Shown one piece after another: positions 23,035-35,640 of a DNA stretch of 64,000 nt. The notes below the pieces were generated by a model that made no database searches, was not told the DNA's origin, and worked only from the letters and a program-made list of their open reading frames with translations. The DNA comes from Helianthus annuus (lineage: Eukaryota; Streptophyta; Magnoliopsida; Asterales; Asteraceae). Made by a program: the position numbers and the translations under genes. How positions within the stretch are numbered: the first letter of the stretch is position 1; the number at the start of each line of letters is the position of its first letter. The stretch is from NCBI RefSeq assembly GCF_002127325.2, contig NC_035448.2, positions 8,766,915 to 8,830,914 on the forward strand, written 5' to 3'.

Positions 23035-24238
23035 CCTGTAATGTTATATATATATGATTTTATTTTTTGATTTTGGGCGAATATCAAAGGTGATGACAGT
23101 ATGTTGCTAAAACCTCACTAGTAAGATCCGGGCCCTGTATAATCTTCTTGGTGTTGAATGAACGAACTTTTGCCGATAAGAAAAACTTGGTGCTCCGTCC
23201 ATAATTTCTACCTTTTATACTTCGGTGATTACTAAGGTATTGTTGGGGTATATTTTTATTTTTCATTCTTTTACTTTTATGTTTTTGGAGGGATCCGCCA
23301 ATCACTGGAATTTGTCAATACCGACATTCTCATTTGTCGGTACTCGTTTTCTGTTAATATGTGACAATTTTACTTGCTACAAGTCACCTCATCACATACC
23401 AATACAGGGACGATTTTGTGACGGATTTGAGTTCGAAACGGATTATTGGACAAAAATGAATGTCCATGACACACAAGGATGGTCTTTCAGATGGACTAGA
23501 ATTGTAAGGGTTTTGCTACAAATTATATTCAACAGTTTTTGCTAGAATTTTATTATAATATCCCAATTTTAATAAACGATTACAAATAATGTCAGGTGGC
23601 CGTGACAACACCAAATTCTCCCTCATACATAACTTCCTTAATTCAAGTAAGTTTGAATTTCAAAATCAAAATAATTCATGTTAAATCTTATTTTATTTAT
23701 ATGATTTGTGTCCTGAATTGTGTATTTCTTTTTATACAGTGAAAAACTTTCTTAGATGGAAGTTTTTTTGTTTTAATTGCATTTCAATTTAATTTAGATA
23801 ACTGATACGCTTTCTTTTATTATCGCAATTTACTTTAGAGATCTTTAGGAATTTAAATTCCTCTCTCTTTATATGTTTCCGGTTAGCTATTAGTATTTAA
23901 AGAACCAAAACATCATTAGCATCACATATTATATGATTTCTATTATACACATTATTTATTTATAACACTTTTTACACACTATTGTACTTTCATTTTTCTA
24001 TTATGCAACGAGTCGAATATACAACCTAACGTAATACATGAGTCTATAATCTTGTTGATATATACACACACATGAGATGCTATGATAAACCTTTGATCTT
24101 TGATGAAGGAAGAAATACAAGAAATTTAGGGTTTATAGGTTTTTGAACTTGTGATATTAGAAGAAGATGAATATTATATCTCGATAATATAAAAATGTAT
24201 TTTCTAAGACCCATCGGAGAGAGATGATATATAAAAAG
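23035..24238. other. AT-rich spacer, one unrecognised open frame
   Basis: A 106-codon open frame at 23225-23545 (+) contains GRFCDGFEFETDYW and QGWSFRWTRIVR. It has no family I recognise, no good start context and no neighbours. I treat it as probably fortuitous. The rest is AT-rich with no feature. Confidence 0.35.
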
Positions 24239-24880
24239 TGTTGGAACTTGTAAAGACCCTTGATGCCAGATTGCATAGTTTAATTTTTTTTAAATGTGTG
24301 AATTATTCGCGAATGTCGAGAGGTCTAGCATACGTTGTCTTAGTCGGGTCCGCGCTAGAGAGCCCCCTCGCACAATAGATCCCCAATTTAAACCTCTCAA
24401 TGAGAAAGCTCTATCACCCAGACTCGAACATGAGACCTGAAGGGGAAAACTCACCCGGGCCCACCACAGGTGGAACTTAAATACCCGTGGCCACCACTAG
24501 AGCACTAGTGATGGTTAGATTGCATAGTTTAATGGTCAATAATGTCAAATAGGGAATTAACAAGTCTAGGGACTTGAATGTAGCAAAGAGGATAGTTAAA
24601 AAGCGTATTTATGGGGTTCCCGGTGTACTTATAAGTATGTTAGGTATGATTAGTATATATAGTTGTGTGTGCATGCTTAGGGTTTTTAAGGGGTCATATT
24701 GTGTATATTCAAGTGTGTGAAATCTTTTGTTGGGTGACTGTGTGTTAGTTTTCTACTTCTACTAGTTTCTTTCTAGTTTTTATTGTTTATACACATTCAA
24801 ACACCTAATTCATAGGTGTTTTTATGTAAACTGATCACTATCAATCACTTACTATTGATCTATAGGGTTTGAGATCTACA
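24239..24880 (+). repeat. 5' LTR of a decayed Copia element
   Basis: Runs from TGTTGGAACTTG to GAGATCTACA, 642 bp including a SINE insertion. TGTTGGAA starts are typical of plant Copia LTRs. It is followed two bases later by a decayed PBS and then gag-derived sequence on the same strand. No 3' LTR partner is found, so the element is truncated downstream. Confidence 0.65.
24285..24516 (-). mobile_element. tRNA-derived SINE inserted in the Copia LTR
   Basis: A perfect 17-bp target duplication AGATTGCATAGTTTAAT flanks it (24268-24284 and 24517-24533). On the minus strand, GTGCTCTAGTGG fits an A box and GTTCGAGTCTGGG a B box. The 3' end has an A-rich tail just before the duplication. The long duplication and A-rich tail are the signature of LINE-driven insertion. 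Confidence 0.8.
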
Positions 24881-24882
24881 AT

Positions 24883-24896
24883 TTGATATCAGAGAC
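24883..24896 (+). promoter_or_regulatory. Decayed primer binding site
   Basis: TTGATATCAGAGAC compares with the consensus TGGTATCAGAGC of initiator-Met tRNA sites. It sits two bases after the LTR, where a PBS should be, but carries substitutions. Confidence 0.5.
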
Positions 24897-25507
24897 TTAG
24901 TGCTCTTGATTAATTAATTTGTTTTTGAGTTTTGGAAAGCTTGTGAGTTTTTCAAAATGTAAAAAGTTTTATCAAATTTGGGGTAAAAATGGTTTAAATT
25001 AGTGTTTAGATTGGTTAGGATTTGTCTAATGTGTTTTGAATCAGTTTATATTGGTTTATAAATCATTTAGATTGGATTTAGATATGATCAGATTGGTTTT
25101 TGGTGAGTTTTTGGATTTTCGAATTTGAATTTGGGTGTATTTGTTTATCGGCGTGTTTGTTTCTTAGTTATTGTATTCGTTGAAGATTGCCTTTATCAGT
25201 TTTTGTAGTGCAAGTGTAGTGTATTTGTCAATGTATTTAGTTTCATACATCGTATTTAGCTATCACACGGCGTACTTGTGTTTTTAGTCGGCGTATTTGT
25301 AGCTTTTTTGCAAAAGAAAACTTTGGGGATAGTGGTTTAGTCCTTTGCGACTTTATCATAGTATATTTGTTTCTACCTTAGGCGTTTGTGTTGTTTTGAT
25401 CAGGTTTTTGGCGTACTTGTTCCAGTGCACTTACATCTAGCATATTAAACCATTGATATACAACTTTACAATTTTGAAAATGTCTCTAAGTCCAATAAAT
25501 CCCTTAA

Positions 25508-27050
25508 GTCAAGAGAACTTGAGACCGATACCACAGCACGTCCACCCTACTTCAATGGTGCACATAATTTTGGAACTTGGAAAAATAGAATGAGGTTGTT
25601 TTACTATTTAACGGTTGTCCATCAGTGTTGGATCTCACATTCCAATGATGACGACTAACAATGGTTAAGAAATCAACACTGATCCTACAACCTACACTGA
25701 AAATGACAAACTTATGCTTCAAAGAGATTACAAGGCTTATGTTGCTCATCCCATGGCTCTTACCACCGATGACTACAACATGTTCGAAAAGTACATAACC
25801 GCAGAAACCATGTGGGATGCGTTGTGTGAATTCTATGAAGGGAATGAAGAAATGATCCATAACAAGCAAGATATCAAGATATGGTTCAGAAGGAATATGA
25901 CATGTTTGGAAGCATTCGCGGTGAAAGTCTGACTGGTCATACCCACCGTTTCATGAACATGCTTACCAAAATGAAGAAAGCTGGGAATCTGGTCACCAAT
26001 CATGCATCTATCAAGAACTGCTCGACTCGCTACCCAATGAGTGGAGCTTACAATGCATGATGATCAAGAAATACTTCTTGACCCCAATCAAAATCCAACA
26101 ACTCTGTCAGATTTGATCAATACTTTAAAGTTATTTGAAATGGATATCACCAAGAGAGAGATGAACCAAGTAGGGTATACTCCTAAATCCAGCGGCGGAG
26201 GCAATGCATAAGGAGGGGTAGCGCGGGCTACCCCTAAACTCCATCTTCGTAGTGTAAAAATACCGTTTAACTCCGTCTACGTAGTGTAAATTTTTTTTAT
26301 CATTTTATACAAAGGATACCCCTAATCCAAAAAAATGGGATACCCCTGAATTTTTGTGCTAGATCCACCACTGCCTAAATCCAATCCGTCTACAACTCCT
26401 AAAAACATGGCTTTGTAGCTCCCATAAATGTTCAAACCCCAAGCTCCCAGTTTGTGCCTAATTTTATCCCAAAAAGTCCCACATCAAGTCCTAGAAAAGC
26501 AATTTCTTCAAATGACAAAGCCTTGGTAGTCCTTGGTATGCATGCATTAAAATCTCCATTTAACAGGTGACACTCTTTAACATGTTCATGAGCAGCTATA
26601 AAGCACTTATGGCAGAAGAACTAAAGAGAGATGTTACGTCAGAGGATATGTATCAGGTCGATCCTGGTGACATGGAATAAATGGATTGAAGTGGCAGATG
26701 GTGATTATTACTTGGAGGTTAAAGAAGTTTCAGGATAAAACAGAGAAATGAATTGGTCTTGGAAAAGCTAGGTTTGACAAATTAAAGTTAGGGTGCTAAA
26801 ACTGTATGAACTTAGGTCATTTCAAGATTGAATGTCCTTATCCACCAACTGATATCAATGATATCAAACCACCTAAGAGAGTGGTTTCAATCACTGAAGT
26901 TAGTGAAACTGAAGCTCCTAAAGCTATGATCGTGAAAGACTATGATTGAGCTGAAGAAATCACCGAAGACAAAGTCGACCTCAATAAGGCTCTCATGGCT
27001 ATGGTTACAACTGGATTCACACCACTCTTATCAAGCTTTCTGATATACTT
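25508..27050 (+). pseudogene. Copia-type gag pseudogene
   Basis: In order, with frame changes between pieces: RPPYFNGAHNFGTWKNRMRL (the N-terminal DUF4219-like motif of Copia gags), a 72-codon piece at 25714-25932 with MWDALCEFYEG, then TGHTHRFMNMLTKMKKAG and LLDSLPNEWSLQ. Near 26790-26850 there is a CCHC knuckle, C-x2-C...GHFKIEC, whose first spacing contains a stop codon. At least three frameshifts, several stops and the MITE at 26190-26373 inactivate it. No protease, integrase or RT follows. It belongs to the same element as the LTR at 24239-24880. Confidence 0.8.
26190..26373. mobile_element. hAT-type MITE with perfect target duplication
   Basis: The ends CAGCGGCGGA and TCCACCACTG are inverted repeats around 184 bp. 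The flanking CCTAAATC at 26182-26189 and 26374-26381 is a perfect 8-bp duplication, diagnostic of hAT. The interior repeats GGGGTAGC and TACCCCT words. It was inserted into the Copia gag pseudogene after that gene existed. Confidence 0.88.
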
Positions 27051-28346
27051 TGATTAGCACAAACAGGTGTTAAACTTATATGATCAAATCAAATACCGCA
27101 AACACAAGAACCTGATCACATGTTGTACGTGATACAATGATATGCATAACTTGTGCGGCTCTTTTTTTATAATTGGTACAATAAATAATAAGCAAATGAA
27201 CCCTATTTATACTAAGTGTCAACTAATTTTCCAAGTTATCAGTTCAAACTAGGAATTAACTGAACCAGTTTCTTTTTCATAACAAATTTTGAGTAAGTTT
27301 GAAAAAAATGACCGAAATGTGAAATTAGCTAAATGTTGCTTGGGCGTTGCAGCCGCGTGGGTTGATTGTAAACATATTTAATTGTTTAATATGGTTAATG
27401 GGTATTTGGGTTTGATGATCAACTAGTAACTAGACCCACGCGTGTTGCAACGCAGGTAGATTGCATACATCGAACGCATTAGTGCAAGTGTTGTGTGACC
27501 CGCAGTTGACGCGCAACAATCAAAAGTGGCTTATTATAGCTTTAAAAAAACAAAAACACGCGAAACGCAAAGTAACTCGAATTTATACCTTGGAATGAAA
27601 ATGTTTTATATTTAACAACGCTCAGTTTGGTATGTAAAGAAAATGTATTATACTAGTACTAACTCGTTTCCTAAGAAAATTTTCCGTTTAAACATAGATC
27701 AACTCTAATTCATACTTACACGTACATAAAAATCTACGTGTAGAAAGTTAAAAAAAAAATTCAAGTAAAGGAACAAAAGGACAAAGTAGAAACTTTAGAA
27801 ACTCAAGGAGGTTCGAAAAATTAGTTCTTTAAAAAAGAAATTACCGAACGGAAATCATTAAAGAAAATTATGTCTAAACGTAGATCAACTCGAACTTATA
27901 TCGACACGTACATAAAATCCGCACGTAAAAACTTATTTTTTTTTTCAAGTGAAGGAACGAAAGGGGTAAAGTCAAAACTATTGAAACTCGAGGAGGTTAA
28001 CGACAAATTAGTTCTTTAGAAAAGAAATTAGCGAACAGAAATATTAAAGAAAATAATATGTTAAAAATGCATATTAGATATGGTACATGGGTAAAGTTAG
28101 AATATTAGAAACTTGAGGGATTAAACGTTGAGGTTTGCAAAGCCAAAGGACTAAAATTGCAATGTGGTGAAACTTTGGGTAAAAACACAAAAGAAAGAGC
28201 CAAGAGAGTTAAAAATGCAAACTTTGAAAGTATAGGGGATGTCGTAAAATAGAGCTGGGGCTAAAAATGTCATTTCGCAAGTTTGGGGTGGAATTATCAT
28301 TTTGTATGGAGCAGGGGTTAAAAATATCATTTCGTAATATTATGGG
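27051..28346. repeat. Spacer with possible Helitron 3' hairpin and a 186-bp tandem repeat
   Basis: A 186-bp unit occurs about twice at 27672-28065, with matching words TAGATCAACTC at 27695 and 27881. At 27424-27460 the minus strand shows a hairpin, TGCGTTGCAACACGCG, followed by CTAGTTACTAGT. That could be a minus-strand Helitron 3' end, but no TC-type 5' end or helicase supports it. The remainder is AT-rich without genes. Confidence 0.4.
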
Positions 28347-30069
28347 CGTCACACCCCAACCGATGGCGGAATCATCGGGGCGTGGCACTGAGCGAAACAG
28401 ATTGTTCAAGAGAATCCACAACAACTATTAAGAGAATATTTTTAAGGTTTAACGTCTCATACTATTAAACAAATAAGTCATAACAGTCATTACAAATATT
28501 CAGTCTCAAAAACAAATTCCATTCTGATAACTCTGATTTTATTTGGTGAGTTTCTAGACTCCTAACTTGTTTGCAGCATAACATCCAATTAACCTGTCAC
28601 ACACGTTAAAATAAAAGTCAATACATAAAGTAAAGGTGAGTACACAAGTTTGTTTGCGGGTATTTTTATAAAATAGTTATCTTACTCCAAAAATTCTAAA
28701 TAATTTACAGAACATTCTAAACGGTCCACATCACCTTGTATAAAAATCTCGGGACTCAATTCATTACTGATTATTTAATAAAAATCATTTACTAGGCTGT
28801 AGTCAGATTCGTCACTTTCTGACTGCAGTCCACGGAACAATTTATTTAAAAATCATCGTCTGTCCGAATGGCGAAAGTCCAGTAGGAGATTATGAAAACA
28901 TCCGCGCCCAGCTACTGTACAAAAATCACAGCCTAACTCTATCCAGACTACAAGTTATAACGAAAAGCGTAACACGTATTTTCTGCAGAAAAAAACGCAG
29001 CTTTTGCTGTTGTGAAAAACGGCTCTTTAAAAATAGCAAACGACCTCAGAAAAATGTGATTCTAGTGCCATTTGAAGCGTTTTTCGAAAAAAGTATGATT
29101 TAGACTTCAGAAAATCAATTTTTCGATCAATAACGATCCGTTTACAGCCAACCGAAGTTGGCTGTTTTCGCTAATCAGCAATCTGTTTTCCCTTTAAACG
29201 ATACCAAAACGCATTTAAATGTTCACGACACTTCCTAATATTGACTAACAGCAGATTACCCGTCAATTATCACCTAACCACACCAAGAATCACACAACTC
29301 TAGCTATAAAACATCATGATTTTTGCAGAAACGCAGCCTATGTCCATGTATGCATGCGTATTATCAATTAACTCAAACAATAGCATAATCACCCGAAACT
29401 AATTGTGAAATCAATATCCGTTTATCATACAAGACTCAAGATCACAACCATGTCTACACATAAACACACCATGAACCGCAATCTAATCAAGAACACTAAC
29501 CTTGGAGCGAAGAGAAGGAACTAGCGAAGATGATAACACGATCAAAGAGATGGGAGCTGATTGCGAGGGGGGGGGCTGGTTACCTTCTGCCGTCGCACAA
29601 CTAGGGGTAGGGTTTCTATATTTTTTGTTGATCTCATGCATATACGTATATACCAATAGGAGGGTGTTTGGGCTTAATGGGCTGCAAAGGAGAAAGATGT
29701 GGGTTGGGCCACATTATTTCGCGCAAGGGGGCAAGGGGTGGCGGGTTGGGCTACATTGTTTTGGGCCGCCACTTGGTGTATGAAAAAGGGTGGGTTCGGT
29801 TTGGGTTTTTAATGTAACGGTTTGTGTGTGTTTCACGCAATAACTAATAAAAATGTTCCGCAACGCAATTTAACATACTATAATGTTTCGTTTCGTAAAA
29901 TAACGTATCACAATATTTTAGTTTCGGGTTCCGGTTTCACGTAATTCACATTACACATTACCAAGCACACAACCGTTCAAATAAAGTTAACCACCAAATT
30001 CAATACATTTAACGTACATGTAATTACACAGTAAAACGAAACGTTCAGGGATTTATATGAGTTGTCACA
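28347..30069 (-). repeat. 3' LTR of the chromovirus-like element
   Basis: Runs on the plus strand from CGTCACACCCC to GAGTTGTCACA, 1,723 bp; the first T of TGTCACACC appears mutated. From about 28655 to the end it matches 34545-35418 of the other LTR closely. The first 300 bp do not match. A run of nine G lies near 29570. The short open frame at 29502-29783 is LTR sequence, not a gene. Confidence 0.75.
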
Positions 30070-30083
30070 TCAACCCCAAGTTG
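30070..30083 (-). promoter_or_regulatory. Polypurine tract
   Basis: The minus strand reads CAACTTGGGGTTGA directly before the LTR start TGTGACAACTC. This is the priming site for plus-strand DNA synthesis and confirms the minus orientation. Confidence 0.6.
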
Positions 30084-30114
30084 AAAGAAATTTCGTCCCG
30101 AAATTTTGCACTTA

Positions 30115-31270
30115 GTCATTGAGGAAGCTAGTTGTGTTGTGCGTTTTCCTGGGGTATCACATCATCCCACCGTTGGTTTGGAATTTTGTCCCGAAATTCC
30201 GAAGTAGCTTCAGTACTGGACTCACCTTTCTAAAACAACTAGGGTACTTGCGTTTCATCTGGTCCTCTCATTCCCAAGTGAACTCTGGGCCACGACGGGA
30301 GTTCCAACGAACTCGAACAATAGGTATCTTGGTTCGTTTAAGAGTCTTGATTTCCCGATCCATAATTTCCACCGGTTCCTCGACGAAGCGCAACTGGTCG
30401 TCGATAGCGAGTTCCTTGAAAGGAACAATGAGGGTCTCATCTGACATTTCCATGTTGGGATCTCTGGTTGTTGGAGTAGTCCTGATGGCTTCTGGTATTC
30501 AACCTTAACCCTAGCACAGGTCAAGCATTTACTAACATAGGTCGCTATGTTAGCTTTCATGTGGGGCCACCAGTACAGAGTCTTGAGATCCTGGTACATC
30601 TTGTCAGAACCAAGATGCACCGTGTAACGAGACTTGTGTGCTTCGTCCATTATAAGTTCTCGTAAGTTTCCATAGGATGGAACCCAGATACGTTCAATGA
30701 AATAATAGGTACCATCTTCCTTGCGTACAAGTTGCTTTCCCATGCCCCGCAGGGACTCAACTTTTAGGTTCTCCTCATTCAATGCTTTAACCGGAGCGTC
30801 ACAGATTTGGGGTAGAGTGGATAGTAAGCTGTAACGCATGTACACGCTTAGGTTTCGTTTCTTTCTGGCTGAGGGCATGGGCCACCACGTTGGCCTTGCC
30901 TGGATAATAGTTGATTGCGCACTCATAATCATTCAGAAGTTCGACCCACCGACGCTGTCGCATGTTCAACTCCTTCTGATCAAAGATATGCTAGAGACTC
31001 CTGGGATCGGTGTAAATGGTGCACTTGGTACCGTACAAGTAATGTCTCCATATCTTGAGTGCAAACACTACTACCCCCAACTCCATATCGTGGGTAGTGT
31101 AGTTCTTTTCGTGTACCTTGAGTTGGCGTGATGCGTAAGCAATTACTTTCTCACGTTGCATCAATATACAACTAAGTCCTTGGATAGACGCGTCATAATA
31201 AACAACAAAATCTCCTATGCCTTCAGGTAACGAAAGAATGGGTGCGCTACAAAGGTTCACCTTCAACTGT
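30115..31270 (-). pseudogene. RNase H-integrase pol remnant, catalytic core deleted
   Basis: 31266-30991 encodes an RNase H piece with [35 protein letters not shown] and [13 protein letters not shown]. Next, with stops, come NMRQRRWVELLNDYE and YYPGKANVV. From 30932, VHLGSDKMYQDLKTLYWWPHM and CLTCARVKVEYQKPSGLL form the integrase H2C2 zinc-binding region. This passes straight from PEIPTWK to LRFVEEPVEIMDRE and RVRWNSRRGPEFTWE, the segment just before the chromodomain. The whole DDE catalytic core is therefore missing. Several in-frame stops are also present. The order and wording match chromovirus pol; the copy is dead. Confidence 0.85.
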
Positions 31271-33470
31271 TGAAACGCGGATTCCTAAGCAATCTTTCGA
31301 GTTAGAGTTACGAGGGTTTGTGCCTACGATCAATAAAAGCGGGCTTCGTAACGTCAAAAGTCGTTCGTTGGAAACTAAACATAAGGTTGTTTGTGTTGTA
31401 GGGGCTCCATGGTAAGGTGTAAGTATCGTTCGGATTCCTACTAGTTCTTGGAGTAGTTTTCGGTGTCGTCGAAGAAATCAAGTGACATGTCTGTCAAGGT
31501 AGGCTAAATTCGAATGTCGTGACTAGGGATCTATATCTATCGTATTGGGTTCCAGGGACAGTGCTTGTGATATCATCATGTCTATGATATTTATGGCCCG
31601 ATGCTCCTCGGGTAACGTTCGTAGAGAGTAACTCGTCCAAGTGAAAGTTCGGGAAGAATGTCGTTAGGATCATAGGATTCGAGAAGTATATCATGTATGG
31701 ATGTGGAAACATGCAAAAGGGTGGTCGCATTCGACGTGTATGCGTTTAAGAATCCGTAGCAGGGGTTTACCTGATGTCGAGAGCATAGCTGGTCGTACGT
31801 AAGTTTTATAAAGTTAATAGAAAGTAAGCCGTTTGTCAAATGGAGAAGTCACGTTGATATATCAATCATGACAAGAATTTACCATCAAAGAATGGTTGTT
31901 GTACGAGTTTGTAGTGTTAAGGTTTACTGAAACTTCCGTCAAAGTTGTCGGGCTCGCCCACATGCAAAGGAGGAATAATTTACCTTGATCCATGAACTTA
32001 GATGAGTTTACGATTTATCGAGTCGGTAAGCAACCAAGTTCGGAGGAATTTCCTTAGGTCGTGTGAATGAATCTGAAATATGCCTGTGTAGTCAAGAGGT
32101 TTCAAGAAAGGACGCGAAAATATGTTCAAGAGGGTATGATCATATCAACAACACATCACTATCCTCTGGGTTTCAAGAAGTGATCACCAATGATCGAAAG
32201 TCGAGCCTTTCAAATTCTCTAAACTAGAGTGAGTTCGTGTTAGTATCGCTCCCTCGAGAAGCGAGGGTGTAGTGTCACTGTGGTAATGGAATGACGGTTT
32301 TGTCTAAATCAGTAGTAGGAATTAGGCATTACATTAATCAACAAGCATAGGTCGGTACAAAAGTCAGTGAAAAGATTTCATATAATTTAGATAAACTATC
32401 GTAGGATCAAAATGCGACTCTTGTAGTGTAAAGGGGAATAGGGTGAGGTAAATGTGTAGTTCATCGTGTCCGTCTGTAGGTTGCGTAATCCGTATCTCCG
32501 TCCTCGAATTTCCTGAAGACTATCCCATCATTAGGAGGCATCCACTTGCTAAGTTGGGTATACGAAGGTGTAAATCAAGTTAGAATAAGGATTAACCACC
32601 CAACAGGGTAGTGGGGGGTGGGTAATCTTGTGATCGGTGGAAATCGTGGTATGGTTGTTAGCGTTTCGTTATATTGGTTGAGGATCGAAGAAACAGGAAG
32701 TTGGTGATATTCATACGAGGAATTAAGCGAAAACAAAATCCAACGATAACCAAAGAATTCCGTAAACTATTCTGTTCTCCAGCGGCAATTCTAGTAATGG
32801 TGGATGGTGGCAACGACACGATAAGAAAGTTCGTTGCATCATGGTCACGTGAGTACATCATTTGTCCAAAACAGAGTTCGGATGACAGGGTTTCGAGTTG
32901 CACAACGACAACGCGTGTAACTGTGACTGCTCCGTTTCTGGTGATGACGACTGGTGGACATGATAAAGTTCGTCAACATAGACGCATGGGTATTTTGTTC
33001 TCCTAAATCCGAGTTCGTTTGGGCTGGTTCTGGTCCACGTGAATGTTGTCGTGCAAACCGAATGTACGGAGGGTCAGATCTGAATTCTAGCTATAACGGC
33101 AACATAATGTCGAGACAATCGTATGAATAGATAGAACGCATAAAATAGTTGTCGTAGTGGGGTGAGGAGAAACAGGAAAAGAATTTGATCACCACACGTT
33201 AAATTTCAAGTAAATGGTTGGGTGTCATAAAGAGCACATTCGAGCTAATAGATAACATGCTACTACTCTAACTAAGCATACCATAAGCAACACATCATGC
33301 AGAAGTAAACTAGCAGGTAGGCAATATAAACATAAATCATACCACCTAAAGTGTTGAGCCTTGCACGTGGAGCGAAGTGTCGTTGTGGATCGTTGAGCAC
33401 TGAGCAGGTTATAGTCTGGTTTTTGTCAAAAAGATTTTCCCCTTTTTAAAACGAAGTTCACTATAACCAA
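31271..33470 (-). other. Degenerate interior of the chromovirus-like element
   Basis: In an intact relative this span would hold gag, protease and RT over a greater length. Here I can read no conserved domain in any frame. The final 100 bp before the PBS looks like a normal leader. Either heavy decay or replacement by unrelated sequence would explain it. Confidence 0.45.
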
Positions 33471-33484
33471 TGGCTCTGATACCA
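33471..33484 (-). promoter_or_regulatory. Primer binding site, initiator Met tRNA type
   Basis: Minus-strand TGGTATCAGAGCCA, three bases from the LTR end GGTGTGACA. It fits the initiator-Met tRNA and orients the element. Confidence 0.85.
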
Positions 33485-33487
33485 ATC

Positions 33488-35418
33488 TGTCACACCCTCA
33501 AAATCCACAAGCAGAGTAATACCGCGAGGCGTGTGACTGACCCAGATCATCCCACCAATCATACTGAACAATAAGTGAAATAAAGTAAAACGAAGTAAAA
33601 CAACCAATCAAGCGTTTAGTGTTTATCGAAAACAAAATCCCAAACCAAGTTTAAATGTTAGTGGAAGCATAAAGTATTAAAACCCATAAAGCAGTTTAAT
33701 AATCATAAAGTTTATCAAGAGGAACCCAACAACTGGTTTTTTGCCACAACGTCCACTCCTCGTGCAAGCTCCATCCATGTACCTAACGACCTGCAAAGCA
33801 TGCAGTAGTGTGTCAACAAAAAGTTGGCGAGTTCACAGTTGGTTGTCCGTTTTATGTTGTTTCAAAAACCATAAGTTGTTAAGTTTCTTGTTCTTTATAA
33901 TAACATGCCATGTGGAGCTACCCCAGTGTTTTAAACCACTAGACCCGTTACCATATCGACTACTGTCTGAAGTTATGTTGAGTGCCCCGAGTCACTGTCT
34001 ATCATCATTGACTAAGTGCCCAAGTACATTAGTCAACGCCCGTCCTCTGCGGCACGGTGTGAGGCTTGTCAAACCTAATAGCGCTATTTAACTAATGACC
34101 CATTCGCCATTGGCCTGACGATTAAGTCGATATAAAATATGGGGGATTGTTGTTATTTAACCCATTCCCAAACCACCGGGAATCCCATGCTTTGATGAAA
34201 AGTGTGAACTGACCTTCGATTGCTCGGTTGGTCTCTTAAAATGGTTAGAAGTCAAGGTAGGTCAATCACATCCTAATACGATTACCATTTAGTTTATTAG
34301 TGTGTTCAAGTAACGCACAAAGCTCCTACACGTATCTAACACGTATCATGCACTCACTTTGACAACTTACGTACATACACATATTCCAGATATAATTACT
34401 TATGATCATGCATACAATAATTCATATAACACTTTCATTGACATTAAATAAGTTTGATCATTCTCAGATAGCATAAACAACCTTTAGATACGCAAATAAC
34501 AACTTATAACGTTTCAGCTTTTACGTCCAGAACTGGGCTGTTTTCGGGTATTTTTATAAAATAGTTATCTTACTCCAAAAATTATAAATAATTTACAAAA
34601 CGTTCTAAATGGTCCACGTCTCCTTGTGTAAAAATCTCGGGACTTAATTCATTACCGATTATTTAAGAAAAATCATTTACTGGGCTGCAGTCAGATTCAT
34701 CACTTTCTGACTGCAGTCCACAGAACAATTTATTTAAAAATCATCGTCTGTCCGAATGGTGAAATTCAAGTGGGAAATTTACGACAACATCCATATCCAG
34801 CTACTGTACGAAAATCATAGCCTAACTCTTTCTAGACTACAAGTTATAACGAAAAGCGTAACACGTATTTTCTACAGAAAAAAGCAGCTTTTGCTGCTGT
34901 GAAAAACGGCTCTTTAAAAATAGCAAACAACCTCAGAAAAATGTGATTCCAGTGCCATTTGAAGCGTTTTTCGAAAACGTATGGCTTAGACTTCATAAAA
35001 TCAATTTTTCAATCTATAACGATACGTTTACAGCCAACAGAAGATGGCTGTTTTCGCTAACTAGCAATCTGTTTCCCTTTAAACGATACCAAAATACATT
35101 TAAATGTTCACGACACTTCCTAATATTGACTAACAGCAGATTACCCGTCAATTATCACCTAACCACACCAAGAATCACACAACCCTAGCTATAAAACATC
35201 AAGATTTTTGCAGAAACGCAGCCTATGTCCATGTATGCATGCGTATTATCAATTAACTCAAACAATAGCATAATCACCCGAAACTAATTGTGAAATCAAT
35301 ATCCGTTTATCATACAAGACTCAAGATCACAGCCATGTCTACACATATTCAATTCATTAAACGTGCATGTAAATACTTAGTAAAACGAAACGTTCATCGA
35401 TTTATACGAGTTGTCACA
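33488..35418 (-). repeat. 5' LTR of the chromovirus-like element, chimeric
   Basis: Runs from TGTCACACCCTC to GAGTTGTCACA, 1,931 bp. Its right 870 bp match the other LTR closely, with one short internal gap. Its left 1,050 bp are unrelated to that LTR apart from the terminal TGTCACACCC. A single element should have two LTRs alike end to end. Confidence 0.7.
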
Positions 35419-35640
35419 CAGCTTTTCTTACCACCAGACCTTTTTCCATCAATTAGGAGTCTGATGCTGTCACTAAACACATTCCTTAAATCGTAGCCAT
35501 TTTTTGAGTGTTTATTTTTTGGTGTCTAATCCGCATATGTATCACCATTGCTCTTGATTTTCTTGACTGTATATCTCTTAAATGTCAACATATACATGTG
35601 TGATTTAGTATACGAAAATTTTTCAATGCCGATAACCTCG

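Larger units (their letters stand above)
28347..35418 (-). mobile_element. Decayed Ty3/gypsy chromovirus (Tekay/Del-like), 7.1 kb
   Basis: On the minus strand the order is LTR (33488-35418), initiator-Met PBS (33471-33484), degenerate interior, RNase H and integrase remnants (30115-31270), PPT (30070-30083) and LTR (28347-30069). The RNase H words and the chromodomain-proximal integrase words fit Tekay-type chromoviruses. Gag, protease and most of RT are not readable. The flanking pentamers ATGGG and CAGCT do not match, and the two LTRs differ in their outer parts, so this is not a simple single insertion. Its right edge abuts the satellite array directly. Confidence 0.8.

Noticed and set aside
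23225..23545. 106-codon open frame as a possible host gene
   Set aside because: No family is recognised, the start context is poor, and the AT-rich surroundings hold no promoter or exon pattern I can support.
24290..24510. tRNA gene suggested by A- and B-box-like words
   Set aside because: The unit is 232 bp with an A-rich tail and a 17-bp target duplication and has no cloverleaf of normal length, so it is a SINE.
29502..29783. 93-codon open frame
   Set aside because: It lies inside the LTR of the chromovirus-like element and includes a run of nine G, so it is LTR sequence.
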